Assembly (NCBI GenBank): GCA_036245805.1
Contig: BTRK01000006.1
Span: forward strand, 3,699,613 to 3,763,612
Direction: 5' to 3'
Length of the DNA stretch: 64,000 nt
DNA from: Pristionchus mayeri
Taxonomy: Eukaryota > Nematoda > Chromadorea > Rhabditida > Neodiplogasteridae
The translations under genes were made by a program, and so were the position numbers. The notes under the pieces are model-generated. The model saw only the letters and a list, made by a program, of their open reading frames with translations, searched no databases and was not told the origin of the DNA. Within the stretch, counting starts at the first letter, position 1; each line of letters opens with the position of its first letter. Below are positions 1 through 12,071 of this stretch, in pieces.

Positions 1-320
1 GACCCTCTTCCCTTTTTGCCTGTCGCTCTCCCTTCCCATCCTGAGAGCTCTCCCTTCCCATCCTGAGAGCAAGACGCTCTCTCCCCTTGTTCCCCCTTCT
101 AGTAACTACGCTTCTCTCTTCTTTATTCTATCACGATAAACTTCTACAACAACTCAACGTCCATACGCACAACAAGCACAAGGAGATACACAATAGTAAT
201 CAGGCATCGCAGTTCCGCTGGGTTTCTGCATTCAAATATAAAAAAGTAAACAATTTTTGGTTTTTTTTGCTGATTAAAGTAAACAAATTGAATTAACTAA
301 TTAATAAATCAAAATCTCAC

Positions 321-437
321 CTGATGTCTCTGCTCGTCCAGATAGAGGCAGATCGCCCTCAGTTCCTCGTTCTCCTCACGCAAGCGACGCGTACGCGCGT
401 GAGACTCGCGCAGCTTCGCGTCGTATCCGCGCACCTC
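321..437 (-). pseudogene. orphan copy of picc-1-like coiled-coil exon (exon F)
   Basis: This 117-bp exon-like block reads EVRGYDAKLRESHARTRR then LREENEELRAICLYLDEQ on the minus strand, with a CTTCAG acceptor and a GTGAG donor. It encodes the same residues as exon F (47562-47678) of the complete gene at 43.2-52.9 kb. The upstream intron is recognisable to about 870, where similarity to the F-E introns at 12.1 and 47.7 kb fades. No exon E or G is seen beside it, so it is a detached fragment. It could still be spliced if the gene continues beyond the left edge of the window. Confidence 0.75.
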
Positions 438-1331
438 CTGAAGGGAAAAGGAGGATTACGGTAGATAATAAATGATGGGTAATATTGGATTAGAAATGTA
501 TGTCCTACACCACGCCCCGGAACAATAAATTACGCGTCACAACTCATAATTTCAAACCAATTTCATAAGTTATTATTTCGTTTTTCATATTTTTAATGTT
601 AAAACAAGGCGTATGCACACTAACTTAATTCAAATAGCAAAAGAATTAAGCTAACTTTATTATTTTACGCGTTTGATGCGCGGTTGAATTACTAGGCTCC
701 GCCCATATTTCTGCGCGCCGTGTCTAATTCGTCAATTCTAAAATTTCGGAACGTTTTAATATTGCTATACTCGAGGTTCAAATTATTGATTTGCGGGAAC
801 CAAGAGTAGATGAAGGTACGATGAAACATAAGTGATGCGAGAATGTTCTAGTTTCCAAAGAAAGTAAATATTTTCAAAAACTTGAATTGGAGAGAACGTT
901 AAAGATAATTCGCGGTGAAAAATAATTTTCTCAAAATTATTATTTAATATTATTTTTAGTTAAGTACTGGTAAAATAAAGCAAAATCGAAGAAAAAACAA
1001 TATAAAAATATAAAAGAATGAATGATTTACGCGTTTGCAACAGCCGGATTACGGTAGGCCCTCGGGAAGGTGTGGTTTAGCGGCCCCCGACGCTAAAGAC
1101 AGTACAAAAATAATATTTACCAGTAAAATCAGTGAAAAATATTTCTTTGGAGCTCCGCCCACTGGCATTCAGTTTTCGGCTTTGAATTTTCCTTTTTTCC
1201 CTTTCTGTATCGTTTATATATGTTTTAAACAGTTGTAACATTGACTAAGCATAGTCATGCAATGCTATAAGCACGTGAGTGAGTAGCAACCACCCTCGTT
1301 TACCCGTAAACTCTTCCAAAATGATATGATG

Positions 1332-1458
1332 ACGACGAGAACTTAACTGACCCCTTCTTCTCTCGCTTTCGCGCGCTCTCTGCCTTTCTCTGACCTTTTA
1401 GCGAGGTAGAAAGGGCGCGAAAGCGACAGAAGCTGGGGTCAGTTAAGTTCTTGTCGCC
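1332..1458. repeat. foldback MITE-like palindrome
   Basis: Imperfect inverted repeat. The left end GAACTTAACTGACCCC is mirrored by GGGGTCAGTTAAGTTC, and the middle holds the CTCTCGCTTTCGCGC / GCGCGAAAGCGACAG type sequence shared with the palindromes of 54-64 kb. No coding capacity. Confidence 0.7.
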
Positions 1459-1720
1459 ATTATGCCACGTCACACTACTGTCGCGTTTACTGGACAGAAT
1501 TAGCTTTGTTCTACTTATTTGTCGTAAGCATCTGTTATGCACCGCCGCAATGATGTATATTCCTTCCATTTAAACCAAAGATATAGGTAGCTCGATCACT
1601 TTATAGTAAGCTTATACTGATTTCGAGTATGTTCCACTTGTCGTTATTCTTCATCATGTTGTTCCATGTCGTCATTGGATCTATTTACGCTCCTATTTAT
1701 ATCACAAATTGAGGTGAACG

Positions 1721-1785
1721 ATGGCGCCGAGAAACGTGCCGTCCAGGCACAGTTTTGGTCGCGGCAAAACAGAAGGAACCTCCAG
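1721..1785 (+). other. possible first coding exon (MAPRNVPSRHSF...)
   Basis: An ATG-led segment reads MAPRNVPSRHSFGRGKTEGT and ends at an AG|GTATAT donor. It lies just upstream of the DGAT2-like pseudogene on the same strand. Its end phase does not fit the next recognisable exon (2119-2178), so it may be a broken first exon of that gene, an exon of something else, or chance. Confidence 0.25.
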
Positions 1786-2118
1786 GTATATTTACTTTTC
1801 CTTCGATTGTAATTATTTTATGTTTGAATACATATCCTAGCTTTGTAACTTAAATATTGCTGCTCGAGGAAATTGCTCCCTTCACTTAGGCCGAGCACAA
1901 GTTCGCATGTTCTGTGGTCGCTCGATTCGTCACTTATTTACGCGCGCTCTATCCCGCCCTCTATTTCACGCGAGCCAAACACTTAAGGAATTATATGCAA
2001 CTATTGTGCTTATATTTTCTACCGGTACTATTCGCTGGAATTTTAAGTCGCTGACAATGAAATTACTTTAGGAATTATGTCGCTCCGGAAAACCTCGTAA
2101 TCTCTAATATCCTCTCAG

Positions 2119-2771
2119 GCTGCCGTACTGAGCATTGAGTTGGCGCCGATGCGCCTCCCGTAGGAGCGACGACTACAGGTCAGTCATCCTTTCGATAATT
2201 AGTGATTCCATTCCCCTATTCAGATCCATGGCGTTCTCTACCACTTCTGGGCGACCTTCGTGACGTTTGCACTCATTCTCCTCCTCTTCGGATGGATGGT
2301 GAGGACAGTTATAGAAGCTACTTTTGAATTCCCTCTTGTGTGTGATTCTCAACCGTAACCTCCACTTTTGAGCTCCTCAACGGCACGTCCTCGTGGTCGC
2401 CAACTAAGGCGTCTGGCTGTGGTGGGACTTGGACTCGCCGCAAGGGTACGCTGACTATCGATTTTTTATCCATTCACCAGTTTACCGTTACCGTCGTTTT
2501 CCCATTTGACAGGACCGTACGCCTCTCGCTACTTCCTCAATCTGCGCATCCACAAGTGGTTCACTGGCTACTTCCCCCTCTCCATCCATCCCACCTGTCA
2601 ACTACCAGCCGACAAGGTGAGCACCACCATTCACCATTCCCTTCTTATCATGCCCCCATCTCCATTCCAGAACTATCTCATCGGATTCCACACACTCGGA
2701 CTAATGTCCATATCTGCCTACAATTTTATGAGCAATTGAACCGGACTCATCGAAAACTTTCGTCTCTGCAC
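2119..2771 (+). pseudogene. decayed DGAT2-family acyltransferase pseudogene
   Basis: DGAT2/MOGAT enzymes are ER membrane acyltransferases that make triacylglycerol. Exon-like blocks at 2119-2178 (IELAPMRLP-stop-ERRLQ), 2224-2298 (membrane segment GVLYHFWATFVTFALILLLF), about 2387-2445 (VWLWWDLDSPQ), 2513-2616 (YFLNLRIHKWFTGYFPLSI, then LPADK) and 2671-2771 (NYLIGFHTLGLMSISAYNF) follow the order of the family N-terminus. The catalytic HPHG motif reads HTLG. In-frame stops lie at 2161-2163, 2405-2407 and 2737-2739, and one intron phase is broken. The C-terminal half is absent. The family call rests on motif order, as no alignment could be run. Confidence 0.65.
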
Positions 2772-5206
2772 GTAAGTATTCTGCTACAGGGGAAGTGTCC
2801 GTGGCATTGCGCGTAGTTAGTTGAGTTGGGGCGTTGGAACACATTACAGTTGTGCACCTATATTTCGTGAATTTCGTGCTGCGCTGTTGGGCGGGTTAGT
2901 CGAAATTACTGAAATTACTGCGTTTCTGCAGTTCGGTGGCCATGATATCACATCTTTCCGAAATTCATAATTTTTACCCTGGTTACTGTACTATTCAGCG
3001 CAACATCATTTCTACGTTACCCATTTCCTACCTCGCATTGAGGGATCTTGAGGTTTACCAATGCTGCTTTACTGTAACTTATCGCGGGAAAGAGAGCATG
3101 GCTGTGTGCTGGCGCTAATTGTATCATGTTGGGGAGATCGTTCCCCCCCTTACCCGTGTTTGTCAAAATGTCAGTCGGCACACACCCTCTTTCCAATCTT
3201 CATATGTGCCCGCAAATGCTGATACTGCTCCCACTGTCTTGCCGAGGTATTCCCCGTCTTCGTTTCGTGGATGCCTCCCCAAGCCTTTGCGAGCAGGTCG
3301 GCATCTATCTATCCCCCCACCACCCACTGTGCCGAGAGTGACATGGGATGAGATCACTTGACGTATTCATTTCTGCGTAAGACGTACCACATTATCATAT
3401 TACTTTCAATCAAATGTGGGTGTAATCCGTCTATACGTCAGGGGATCGGTTCACTTCACGAGGTTATCGATAATCGTGAGTGGTCAAGGGCATCTGGGTA
3501 TTACGAGGGTATTAAAAGCAATGCTTGTTTTTGCTATTTAGAAAGAACAGTTTACAATATTACTTTTGTAACAAAACGTAACCGAATCGATATTTTACTT
3601 CTTTACAGTATTCATGTATTCGCTACAGGACAGCAACCAGGACGAGCTGCACCTCCACTCTGGACGATCTTGCTAAGCTGAACGGAGGAGGAGGAGGCAT
3701 GCATGAGGTACGGTAGTCTCATTTTTTGCGTACTCTCTCACTCGTTAGTCAGAATGACTGATCAACTGTTACTGAAGAGATTTACTGACGAGTAAAATAC
3801 AATCCGATATGTACAAGGAGTGAAACAAAAGAATTGCACTTTTCCGTTGATCCACCTAGGAAAATTTGCAAATTTGGAATATTTTGGGAAATTTGTAATC
3901 TGGACTGGGCATACAAGGTTGTAATGGGTTCTGGCATTAGATTATTGCTAGAAACGCTTCCCCGTTGCGGCGCTCTCTTCCCAATGACAGGTTTTCAACA
4001 AGCTTGTCATTGAGTAACAGAGCGTCAACCTTTCTTACCTTTTGCTAACATCGCTAAAAATTGTATTAGATTGCATTTGTATTAGGATTTAACTTTTTTT
4101 TGAAAAGCAAAAACAAATTTGAAAAGGGACACCCTGGAGGTACTGCGTTTCAGAGTCCGAATATTAACGCAACTGTGCTTCCATGGCGAGGTCCTGCTCA
4201 TAATAGAGTTCTCTTATTGGAATATTTGTGTTGCATTTTCAGATGTGTTTCATGGGCTCGATATAGTTGATGAGCGTTTGTTTAATTAGCGCAACTGAAA
4301 CATACCTGAACATTCAACAAATTTATCCAATAAGAGAACTTTAGCTCATACATAAATGGTTTGTTTTGCAGAAAAAATATGTAAATTATGAACAGGCTGT
4401 CAAAAGAGTGTTGAGAGTGAGCTCTCAAAAAAATATTTGTCAACCTGGTTAGTGCGCGTTGCACTCCCATCTCATAAGCCCGAAAAGTGATTGAGCTACA
4501 CAATTAGTGCCTTATTTTAAACGAATTTTTGACTATATATTCAAAGATCATTCATGGTATCCGAGCCTATATGAGTTGAATTTAGACGCACGTGGAGGAT
4601 ATTTGAATCCCATAAGTCAAATAATTCCATCAAGGGAACCCTATTTTTTACTAATTTCCCGAAAAATTTTTTATCTATAACAATTTAACAATTTCCCAAC
4701 AAGAGAAAGAGAATGAAAATGTGAGAATGTCAATATGTCTGAGGTGAGATTTCCGTTTTGCAGCCTCAATCGCTCTTCTCTGATGAATGGCGTCTGGCTC
4801 TGTCGCCTCGCCTCCCTCCATTCTGCCCTGTTCCTCTTCCTCCTCCCTCGCCTTCTCACGTCCCTCCTCCCCACCCCATCTGTCGTCTCTTCTCCATCTC
4901 CCGTTCCGTCGTCTTGGCCCTTCCTTCCTCTTGTCCGCCTTCTTTCATTCTTGTTGATGTTATCGTTTCCTGTGAGTTTTGTCCTCGCACGAGCCTAAGT
5001 GCTCGTTAATTACTACGTGGGGACAGTGCATGGAGAAGGGAAGGGGTGGTTTGGACGCTTCGTGGGGTTGGCGCATACTGGAGTAGATCCGGTCCCACAG
5101 TCGGCGGTTTGTTCAGGTAAGTATTCCGCTACAGGGGAAGTGTCCGTGCGCGTGAATTTCGTGCTGCGCTGTTGGGCGGGTTAGTCGAAATTATTGAAAT
5201 TACTAT
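2772..5206. repeat. segmentally duplicated DNA, shuffled copy at 41.3-42.5 kb
   Basis: Three blocks, 2790-3507, 3508-3775 and about 4880-5116, recur at 41812-42530, 41285-41555 and 41556-41790, so their order differs between the two places. The block just after 5116 also repeats 2772-2910 with an internal deletion. Exon-like pieces are visible: one near 3624-3708 ending in a GT donor and reading STLDDLAKLNGGGGGMHE, and a proline-rich stretch near 4764-4975. I recognise no protein family in them. Between 3780 and 4740 I see no gene. Confidence 0.7.
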
Positions 5207-5212
5207 TATTAA

Positions 5213-6337
5213 ATATCGCCCACCACACCACAGACTACGCTTTCTATTCTCACAGTACAATCAGGGCAAGCTTGTACATACGATGGAAACAATAGCGATG
5301 TTGTATTCAGGGGCTATATTCCCCAGATTTGGTGTTTCAGAAGTTACATAATAGGTGCCGATACGTTTAGTCCTAATTGGTCACCACAATTGGAGCGAAC
5401 ACAGATTGGAACGCATATTGCTAAGCAATGTAGTGAAAATTATGTAATTATCATAATTTAATCTTTGCAGGTCGTGTTCCGGGTATTCGTTACCCCACGG
5501 TGGCAGTCGACTCCAATCGTGTCTCCTCCTCCTCCTCCTCCTCCACATCTCACGAGTGAGTATAAATAATATTATTGAGGCAAACACAATTAGTCATACT
5601 GTGAGGTTTTTTATTTATTTTTTTGGAATAGTCGTCGCCAATCAGTTGTGCGATTTCACGGCTCTTTCCTTTTGGCGAATTGTTGAAACATAGAGGCGAT
5701 GGGGAGCGGTTCGAATTAGTGAAGATGTTCGGGAAATTATTGGCAAACGTGATTGATCTCCAGAATGATTGCTGAAAGAAGCCAGCCAGCCGTTTAGTTG
5801 TATTTCTGATACACCGACGTACTCCATTCAGTTTAAAAGTAATTTTGTGAGCTTTTAAGTTAAAAATGCATAGCCATCTATGGCGTTTGGAACTCCTTCA
5901 ACCATTTGCTACATTAGCCCAACATACAATATAAATTGAACAATCTTGCTGTTCTACGGTACCCTACCACTACCTATCTTTTCACTTATACCGTAATCTC
6001 TCAGGCGCCCAGTCGACAATCGATCGATTTCGCGAAGAAAACGCCCGACTTCGCCTGTGCGCAAAGGACATCACCGGCGATTCGAACAGGAGAGTTGAGG
6101 TGAGCAGATACCGTAATCCCGATCGATATATTGTTTTCATGGTGAGAATACGGAGCTACCGTATCTCTATACCCTATATTTTAAGAAGTGGCAAAAATAT
6201 TGTATCAAGAGAGGGCTCTTTTCTCACACTCTAGCCTGGCGAATACATTAGCATCTCTTTTCTCACACACTAGCCTGGCGAATACATTAGCATGATCGAT
6301 TGCGAGAGGAAAACGCCCGACTTCGCCTGCGCGCAGA
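5213..6337 (+). pseudogene. inverted copy of picc-1-like exons B and C
   Basis: The segment is the reverse complement of about 19693-20817; paired positions sum to 26030. It holds exon B at 5471-5555 (RVPGIRYPTVAVDSN, then a serine run) and exon C at 6005-6099 (STIDRFREENARLRLC). Exon B is 85 bp instead of the 81 bp of the complete gene, which shifts the frame. Exon C carries changed residues (L to F, R to C). Near 6225-6330 a tandem scrap of exon C follows, then the segment joins a MITE core. It is a decayed fragment with no start exon on this strand. Confidence 0.75.
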
Positions 6338-6339
6338 AT

Positions 6340-6454
6340 ATATTTGTTTCTAAGTATACGCGGAACATTTTTCCTCCGCGTTCCGCGTATATTTAAAAAC
6401 AAATATACTAAATCTCGCCTACCACACCACGGTCTACGCTTTCTATTCTCACAG
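6340..6454. repeat. half of a palindromic TA-MITE at a rearrangement breakpoint
   Basis: This is the hairpin core and right half of the MITE found whole at 20775-20937, ending in TTCTCACAG followed by TA. The missing left half lies in inverted orientation at about 5213-5255, with the inverted segment between them. Confidence 0.75.
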
Positions 6455-6954
6455 TAATCACATGTGCCTCAGGGGCTATTCTTTCATCTTCATTCCCCAC
6501 ACTTTCTCGTCGATTAGACAAACGATGAGAGTGCGTGGAATGAGAAGAGGAATGATAAGAGGCAGAGAAATGGGGAGGGAGTGGATGGACAATTAGTTGC
6601 AAACAGATGAGCGCGTATTAAATCACAGAGATGCACCTAACAACGCGTAGTGTGATCAGAATGCCATGGCCTAGAATGATGATAAATGTATCAAATGAGT
6701 ACCGAAAAATGTTATCGAGCTCACACTTCTCGCCACTTGGATGAGTTGTGTTTCTCACAGAACTTTAGAATGCAATATGGCTAGATACCGTCAATGTGAA
6801 CTTGGTTATCAGGTTAAATACTCCAAAATAAGATCGAATACGAACATCAAGATTGATTCTCTCTTTCTCGCAGAACATTAGAGCAGGATTTGACAAGAAA
6901 GTGTCAACACAGATCGAGGCAGGTACAAAAATAGTAACTAAATAATTAACTCAC

Positions 6955-7060
6955 GATTTACACTGGTGAGCGAGGTGGTCGATGAGTGGGCGGAGTCGGG
7001 TCGGTGTCGGGCCAGGCTGACCACTGTGGGTGGGCGATGCGAGACCGAGGGAGGGTCCAT
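6955..7060 (-). pseudogene. copy of picc-1-like first coding exon (exon A)
   Basis: 106 bp starting with ATG and reading MDPPSVSHRPPTVVSLARHR, ending in a GTGAG donor. The length and phase equal exon A of the complete gene. The sequence before the ATG differs from the TTTTGCAG acceptor seen at 52862-52872. The downstream exons B and C lie upstream of it in the opposite orientation, so it cannot form a normal transcript with them. Confidence 0.7.
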
Positions 7061-8236
7061 TGTTCTAGCAATTGAAACATGAAAGACAATGATCGAATTA
7101 GCGCGTACAAGTTGGAAGCATGCTAAAGCGAACTCGGGATAGGAGGCTCTCGTTGAAAATAGGGGAAATAAAGGCGAATAAGTAGATTAAATCGGCCAAT
7201 ATTATGTCTAGTAGTAAACTAGAAGCAAAAAAATAAACTAGCAAACAGTAATTAATCCATTAACAGGGGAGGTCACAATAAAAAATGCACCAATTTTGGT
7301 GTAGAATACCGTATTTTTTCTGCATTTACCCATGATTTATACTCTTTTGCAGATCACTTTCCGGCTCTCTGTGGCAACGATCCGTCGTTCAAAATGAAGA
7401 TATCGATCGACTGGTCGATCTTCCTCCTCCGCCTCTCGCGCACTGATCTACCCCTCGCTTCCGCCTTTGCCCCACCCTCTTCCTCGATCGATCTATTTGT
7501 CATTCACTCACCCATCTTCGTGCGCGTGCGGGTGACCCTTTTCTCGCGTGCGGGTGATTGAGGCCCAACCGGGATTCATAGTGATTGAAAGTGCGCGAGA
7601 AATTATACGTAATATTTGTCACCATACTTTTTACGCGCCCTGTATGTTTCGCTAAATCAATAATATATCTTGTCTGATATTTGTGAAATTATGGGTGAAT
7701 TTCCACCGACCGACTCTAGAGATGATAATGAGCGACAGTGAGATGGCGAGTTCGATCCCAAAATCGCTCGGCCACGCAAATGAGGTTTTTCCCCCGTCTG
7801 ACACGCTGTGCAGTTTTGTCTCAGACATACTGTGTGTCCGAAACACGTCTGAAACATATTTTAAATTCTTCATTTTTTGCCTCCTTTTGATAGACTTCAA
7901 TTTGTTTTGGACACAGTTGTGTCTAGGGTTCCGAAATTGACTCACTCGGGGAGACCTCGAACAAAGGAGAGAGCTCACTCTTTTTTTAATTAGAAACTTG
8001 AAACGTCTCCTTCATTTCAATATAATTTTTGCCACGTCTCCTTTATTGAACGAGAAATGAGAGAGACGTCTCTCCATTCATCAATTTGATCGCGTATTGT
8101 GGACTGTTTCGCGTTTGTATTCACTGTTCAATGGAGCAATGGAATACTGACCTCCCACACATTAACGCGTTTATTTTGCCTCGAATATTCTCCGTTTTTC
8201 ATTTTGTTTATTAATTACTTCTTATTTTGCAGCCAT

Positions 8237-11200
8237 ATGGACCCTCCCTCGGTCTCGCATCGCCCTCCCACGGTGGTCAGCCTGGCACGACACCGACCCG
8301 ACTCCGCCCACTCGTCGACCACCTCGCTCACCAGCGAGAATCGTGAGTAATTTTTAAAAAAATTTAAATTATTTAACGTTACCAGCCGAGGACGAAATCC
8401 TGATCCTGGGATTGTACGCGCTGCACGCGCGTAGCGAACGTTAGAGAGTGTGCAAAAGTGAGAGAGCGCCTGATCAGGGAGCTTCAACCTGATCCTTTCC
8501 GGCCTTTTTTCAGTATTCTTTCACAGCTTCTTCGGGCATCGTCTTTCCGATGGTAAAATAAAAATGCGGGTTAATTTCGTCCTTGGCTGGTAACTTTAAT
8601 GGAAATCTAGCAATCTTAATGGACTCTAATTTTATGGAATTTTTCGAAGCGAAAACGTGATCAAATTGATGCGTTCTGAATGCGTTGCGCTCAAATGATC
8701 TGGGTGAAACACAAAAGATTCTAGCAAAATCGTGCCACAATTTGTGTATTGATTAGCAAATTCTTGTCATGCTAACCCGATGTCCACGGCAGTTTGATCA
8801 TAGGTGGGCGCTGGTTAAAGCTGGAAATCGAAAACCGGGGGTGTTTAGGGTCAAAAAGGGAGGGGGGTGATCGTAAATGATCGTTTTTGTGACAATTTTT
8901 TCCAAAAATCGGGGGTGTTTCACAGCTGGCTTCGATGGTGCCCATCTATGATTTTGATCACAGTGCGCGTTGTTTGGTGTCTCTCTCTCCGTGATCCAAT
9001 GCGCGCTCATCTGTTTGCAACTAATTGTCCCTCCATTCTTTCCATTTCTCTTCGTCTCTTCATACCGCGCGCTCTCTCGCCCTCTCTGACCGGAGAAAGA
9101 ATGCGTGGAATGAGTAAGGCAAGATAGCCCTCGAGGCACATGCGATTAGAATCAGAGCAAGCTCGCCACGAGGGGGAAACAATAGCCGTGTAGCATCAAG
9201 GGGCTCTATCCCCCAGAATTGATGTTTCGGAAGGGGTATAAGAAGCAAAGCAACTATTTTATCCTGATTCTATTAAGCATCGTGAAGGAACGTAACAAAA
9301 TTATAAAAATTTCTAATAAACATAGTATCACTTAAATTATGATAATGATTAGCCCAATTTTACAGGTCGTGTTCCGGGTATTCGTTACCCCACGGTGGCA
9401 GTCGACTCCAATCGTGCCTCCTCCTCCTCCTCACCCCATCTCACGAGTAAGTCAATAATACAGTAACCGAACTTGAATAGAAGGATAGATTTTACATTTT
9501 CACCCCTTTTCTGCATTTATTGCGAAAGTTGTCGACTTCATCCTTTTGGCGAATTGCTGAAACATAAAAAGTACTGTGAGAACAGAATGCGTAGTCCGTG
9601 GAGTGGTGGGCGAGAGTTATCACATTTTGTTGTATTACTCGCGGAACTTTTTTTCTCCCGCGTTCCGCGAGTAATACAACAAAATGTGATAACTCTCGCA
9701 CACCACACCACGGGCTACGCATTCTGTTCTCACAGTACTTGGAGCTTCACCAACTCTCGTTTGAAACACATTTAACCTATTGCTACACTTGCTCATCATA
9801 AAATAAGCTTTCATAATTTTGTCATTCTACTACCACTACCGTGGTCCTTCACCACTACCGTAATCTCAGGCGCCCAGTCGACAATCGATCGATTGCGAGA
9901 GGAAAACGCCCGACTTCGCCTGCGCGCAGAGGAGATCACCGGCGATTCGAACAGGAGAGTTGAGGTGAGCAGATACCGTAACCCCGATAGATATATTGTT
10001 CACGGTGAGAATACGGAGCTACCGTATCCCTATACCACATATTTTAAGAAATGGCAAAAAAATATTGTATCATGGGCTCTTTTTTCACACACTAGCCTAG
10101 CGAATTCATTAGCATGCGTAGCCAAATCTGCCCCTTGGGGTTACTCATCACTAGTATGAAAGGAGCAGCGCTCTCTTAGTTCCGAGTCGATGTTGTGAAA
10201 AGAGCTAGGCCCATGCTAGTCTTGGGTTTCGCCAGTTAGTCTACTACTTCACTCGGCGTCCGGAGCTACATCATCCACCATAGTGCTTCTCGATTATTAC
10301 TCTCCATATGGCCTCAGTGTGCAACTGGTTACTGCCTGGTTGGAGGGATGGAGGTGATGGAGGTGAGAAACGGCTGGTGTTCTTCGAACTTTTTGCGATA
10401 GTCGAGGTTTCCAGGGACATTTAACAACTAAGAAACGCGAAAAACAAGGTCCATTTTTTTTGTTCATGGTGCTTTAATTTTGGAGAAGTATGTCGCATAA
10501 ATTTTGCACAAAATTGTTGTTCCCTGAAAAGTGCTCGACAAAATTAGCGGAGTCGGGAGATGTGTGTTTCAATACTTCTATGAATGTCTTGGGATCTTTA
10601 CTGGTCGATCGTGTGAGGGATCACAATCTGGAATGAATTTATAACTATCCTTTTATACTGACTAAAGAATTATTTTTATACAATTGCTTGTATTTCAGAT
10701 GCACGTGGCCGAAATTCGAATGCTGAAGGAAGAGACAAAGCGACTGCGAGGATCGATCACACAACTGGAAGGAGAGAGGAACAAGGTGAGAGGAACTCGG
10801 ATGGAAAAATATGATGAGAGTTTTTTTATCTCTAACCTGGCGAATACATTAGCATGCGTAGCCGAATCTGCCCCTTGGGGTTACTCATCACTAGTATGAA
10901 AGGAGCAGCGCTCTCTTAGTTCCGCACACTATCTCGCATATCCAGCACGAGTCGATGTTGTGAAAAGAGCTAGGCGCATGCTAGTCTTGGGATAAAGCAA
11001 TTAGCCTACAACTTATCTCGGCTCTGGATCTGGAGCAATCATATCTCAAGTTCTACCGTATCCTTCGTACGAACCATTTCTTCGTCCCCACATGGCCTCA
11101 GTCTGCAACTGGTTACTGCCTGGTTGGAGGGACGGAGTAGAGAGGGTGATAGAGGGAAAGAGATAGAGCAATTTATTTTTTCCGACAAAATTAGCGGAGT

Positions 11201-11653
11201 CGGTTGATATATGCTTCACCCTTCTTATGACTGCTTGTGGTTCTTGACTCATCAATGTTGTTTTGGCCATTCGAATTCCTATAAAAAAAGTTTAAATATT
11301 AACGAGTTCAATTATTGTTTAGATGCACGTGGCCGAGATTCGAATGCTGAAGGAAGAGACGAAGCGACTGCGAGGATCGATCACACAACTGGAAGGGGAG
11401 AGGAATAAGGTGATGGGGCTATCTGAATGTTCAATCATGGTTTCATAATCTTATTTTATCTATTGAAAATACTGATAAAGTCAAAATATAGTCTAGTGAG
11501 TGATGAGTTTCATCATTTGGTGTTATCCCTTACTCGGATGCTTCTGATGTTGAACGGAATGATTATTAGAGATAAATAATAATCGATCAGGCTCGCCAAC
11601 TCGCTCACGAATGGCACAAGTTCGCGCGCTACTCCTCCGATCTCGTCAAACAG
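8237..11653 (+). pseudogene. picc-1-like 5' gene copy on the left palindrome arm (exons A-E)
   Basis: Plus-strand exons with correct splice borders: A 8237-8342, B 9366-9446, C 9870-9964, D 10699-10785, a second D 11323-11409, E 11591-11653. Phases agree with the complete gene at 43.2-52.9 kb (106, 81, 95, 87, 87 and 63 bp). The coiled-coil exon D is present twice in frame, the two differing by silent changes. Exon E (ARQLAHEWHKFARYSSDLVK) matches the CCDC85 segment after the first coiled coil. Nothing downstream of E is on this strand because the palindrome centre intervenes. The reading frame is open, but the copy is truncated; it is either a decapitated duplicate or half of an assembly foldback. 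Confidence 0.7.
9574..9735. repeat. 162-bp palindromic MITE, TA target duplication
   Basis: Ends CTGTGAGAACAGAATGCGTA and its complement, flanked by TA on both sides; almost the whole element folds on itself. The mirror copy is at 14172-14333. The complete gene at 51817-51818 has a single TA and no element at the matching intron position. Confidence 0.85.
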
Positions 11654-11835
11654 GCGAATACCGTAATATTGATGAACAAGTTGATTTTTTTTCCCGAAAA
11701 TAGACTTTCATTGGAAGCTATAGGATTCTCGCATGATATATGCTTCATCGTATCTTCATCTATTCTTGGTTCCGCGCGAACCATTAATTTGAACCTCGAA
11801 TATCCATAATATCCCCCACCGTAACCCTCTTCTTA

Positions 11836-12071
11836 TGCGTAGCCGAATCTGCCCCTTGGGGTTACTCATCACTAGTATGAAAGGAGCAGCGCTCTCTTAG
11901 TTCCGCACACTATCTCGCATATCCAGCACGAGTCGATGTTGTGAAAAGAGCTAGGATATTCGAGGTTCAAATTAATGGTTCGCGCGGAACCGCGTACGCA
12001 CGTGAGACTCGCGCAGCTTCGCGTCGTATCCGCGCACCTCCTGAGGGGAAAAGGAGGATTACGGTAGGGAA
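11836..12071. other. spacer at the palindrome centre
   Basis: 236 bp that are not self-complementary. The left half (11836-11954) is a direct copy of 10856-10974, inside the left arm. The right half holds the start of exon F on the minus strand (about 11994-12040, EVRGYDAKLRESHA), cut off within the exon. The spacer therefore belongs to the gene copy of the right arm. Confidence 0.8.

Larger units (their letters stand above)
6338..8091. repeat. direct segmental duplicate of 20820-22566
   Basis: The sequence is almost identical in the same orientation, with the offset changing from 14483 to 14475 bp through an 8-bp indel near 7550. It contains a copy of picc-1-like exon A (6955-7060, minus) and part of the TIR element seen whole at 22399-22791. 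Similarity stops at 8091, where the large palindrome begins. Confidence 0.85.
8092..11835 (+). repeat. left arm of 3.74-kb palindrome
   Basis: The reverse complement of 12072-15815; paired coordinates sum to 23907. The arms look almost identical. I found one mismatch by eye (11493 C against 12414, which pairs as A). A 236-bp non-palindromic spacer separates them. Each arm carries exons A-E of the picc-1-like gene and one palindromic MITE. Confidence 0.93.

Noticed and set aside
4735..5009. Overlapping open frames rich in leucine/proline
   Set aside because: Pyrimidine-rich DNA gives open frames in several phases; no family recognised and no consistent exon borders.
9060..9139. Mirrored open frames inside the palindrome
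   Set aside because: Each appears twice only because of the palindrome; they overlap a CTCTC-type repeat and intron DNA of the picc-1-like copies.
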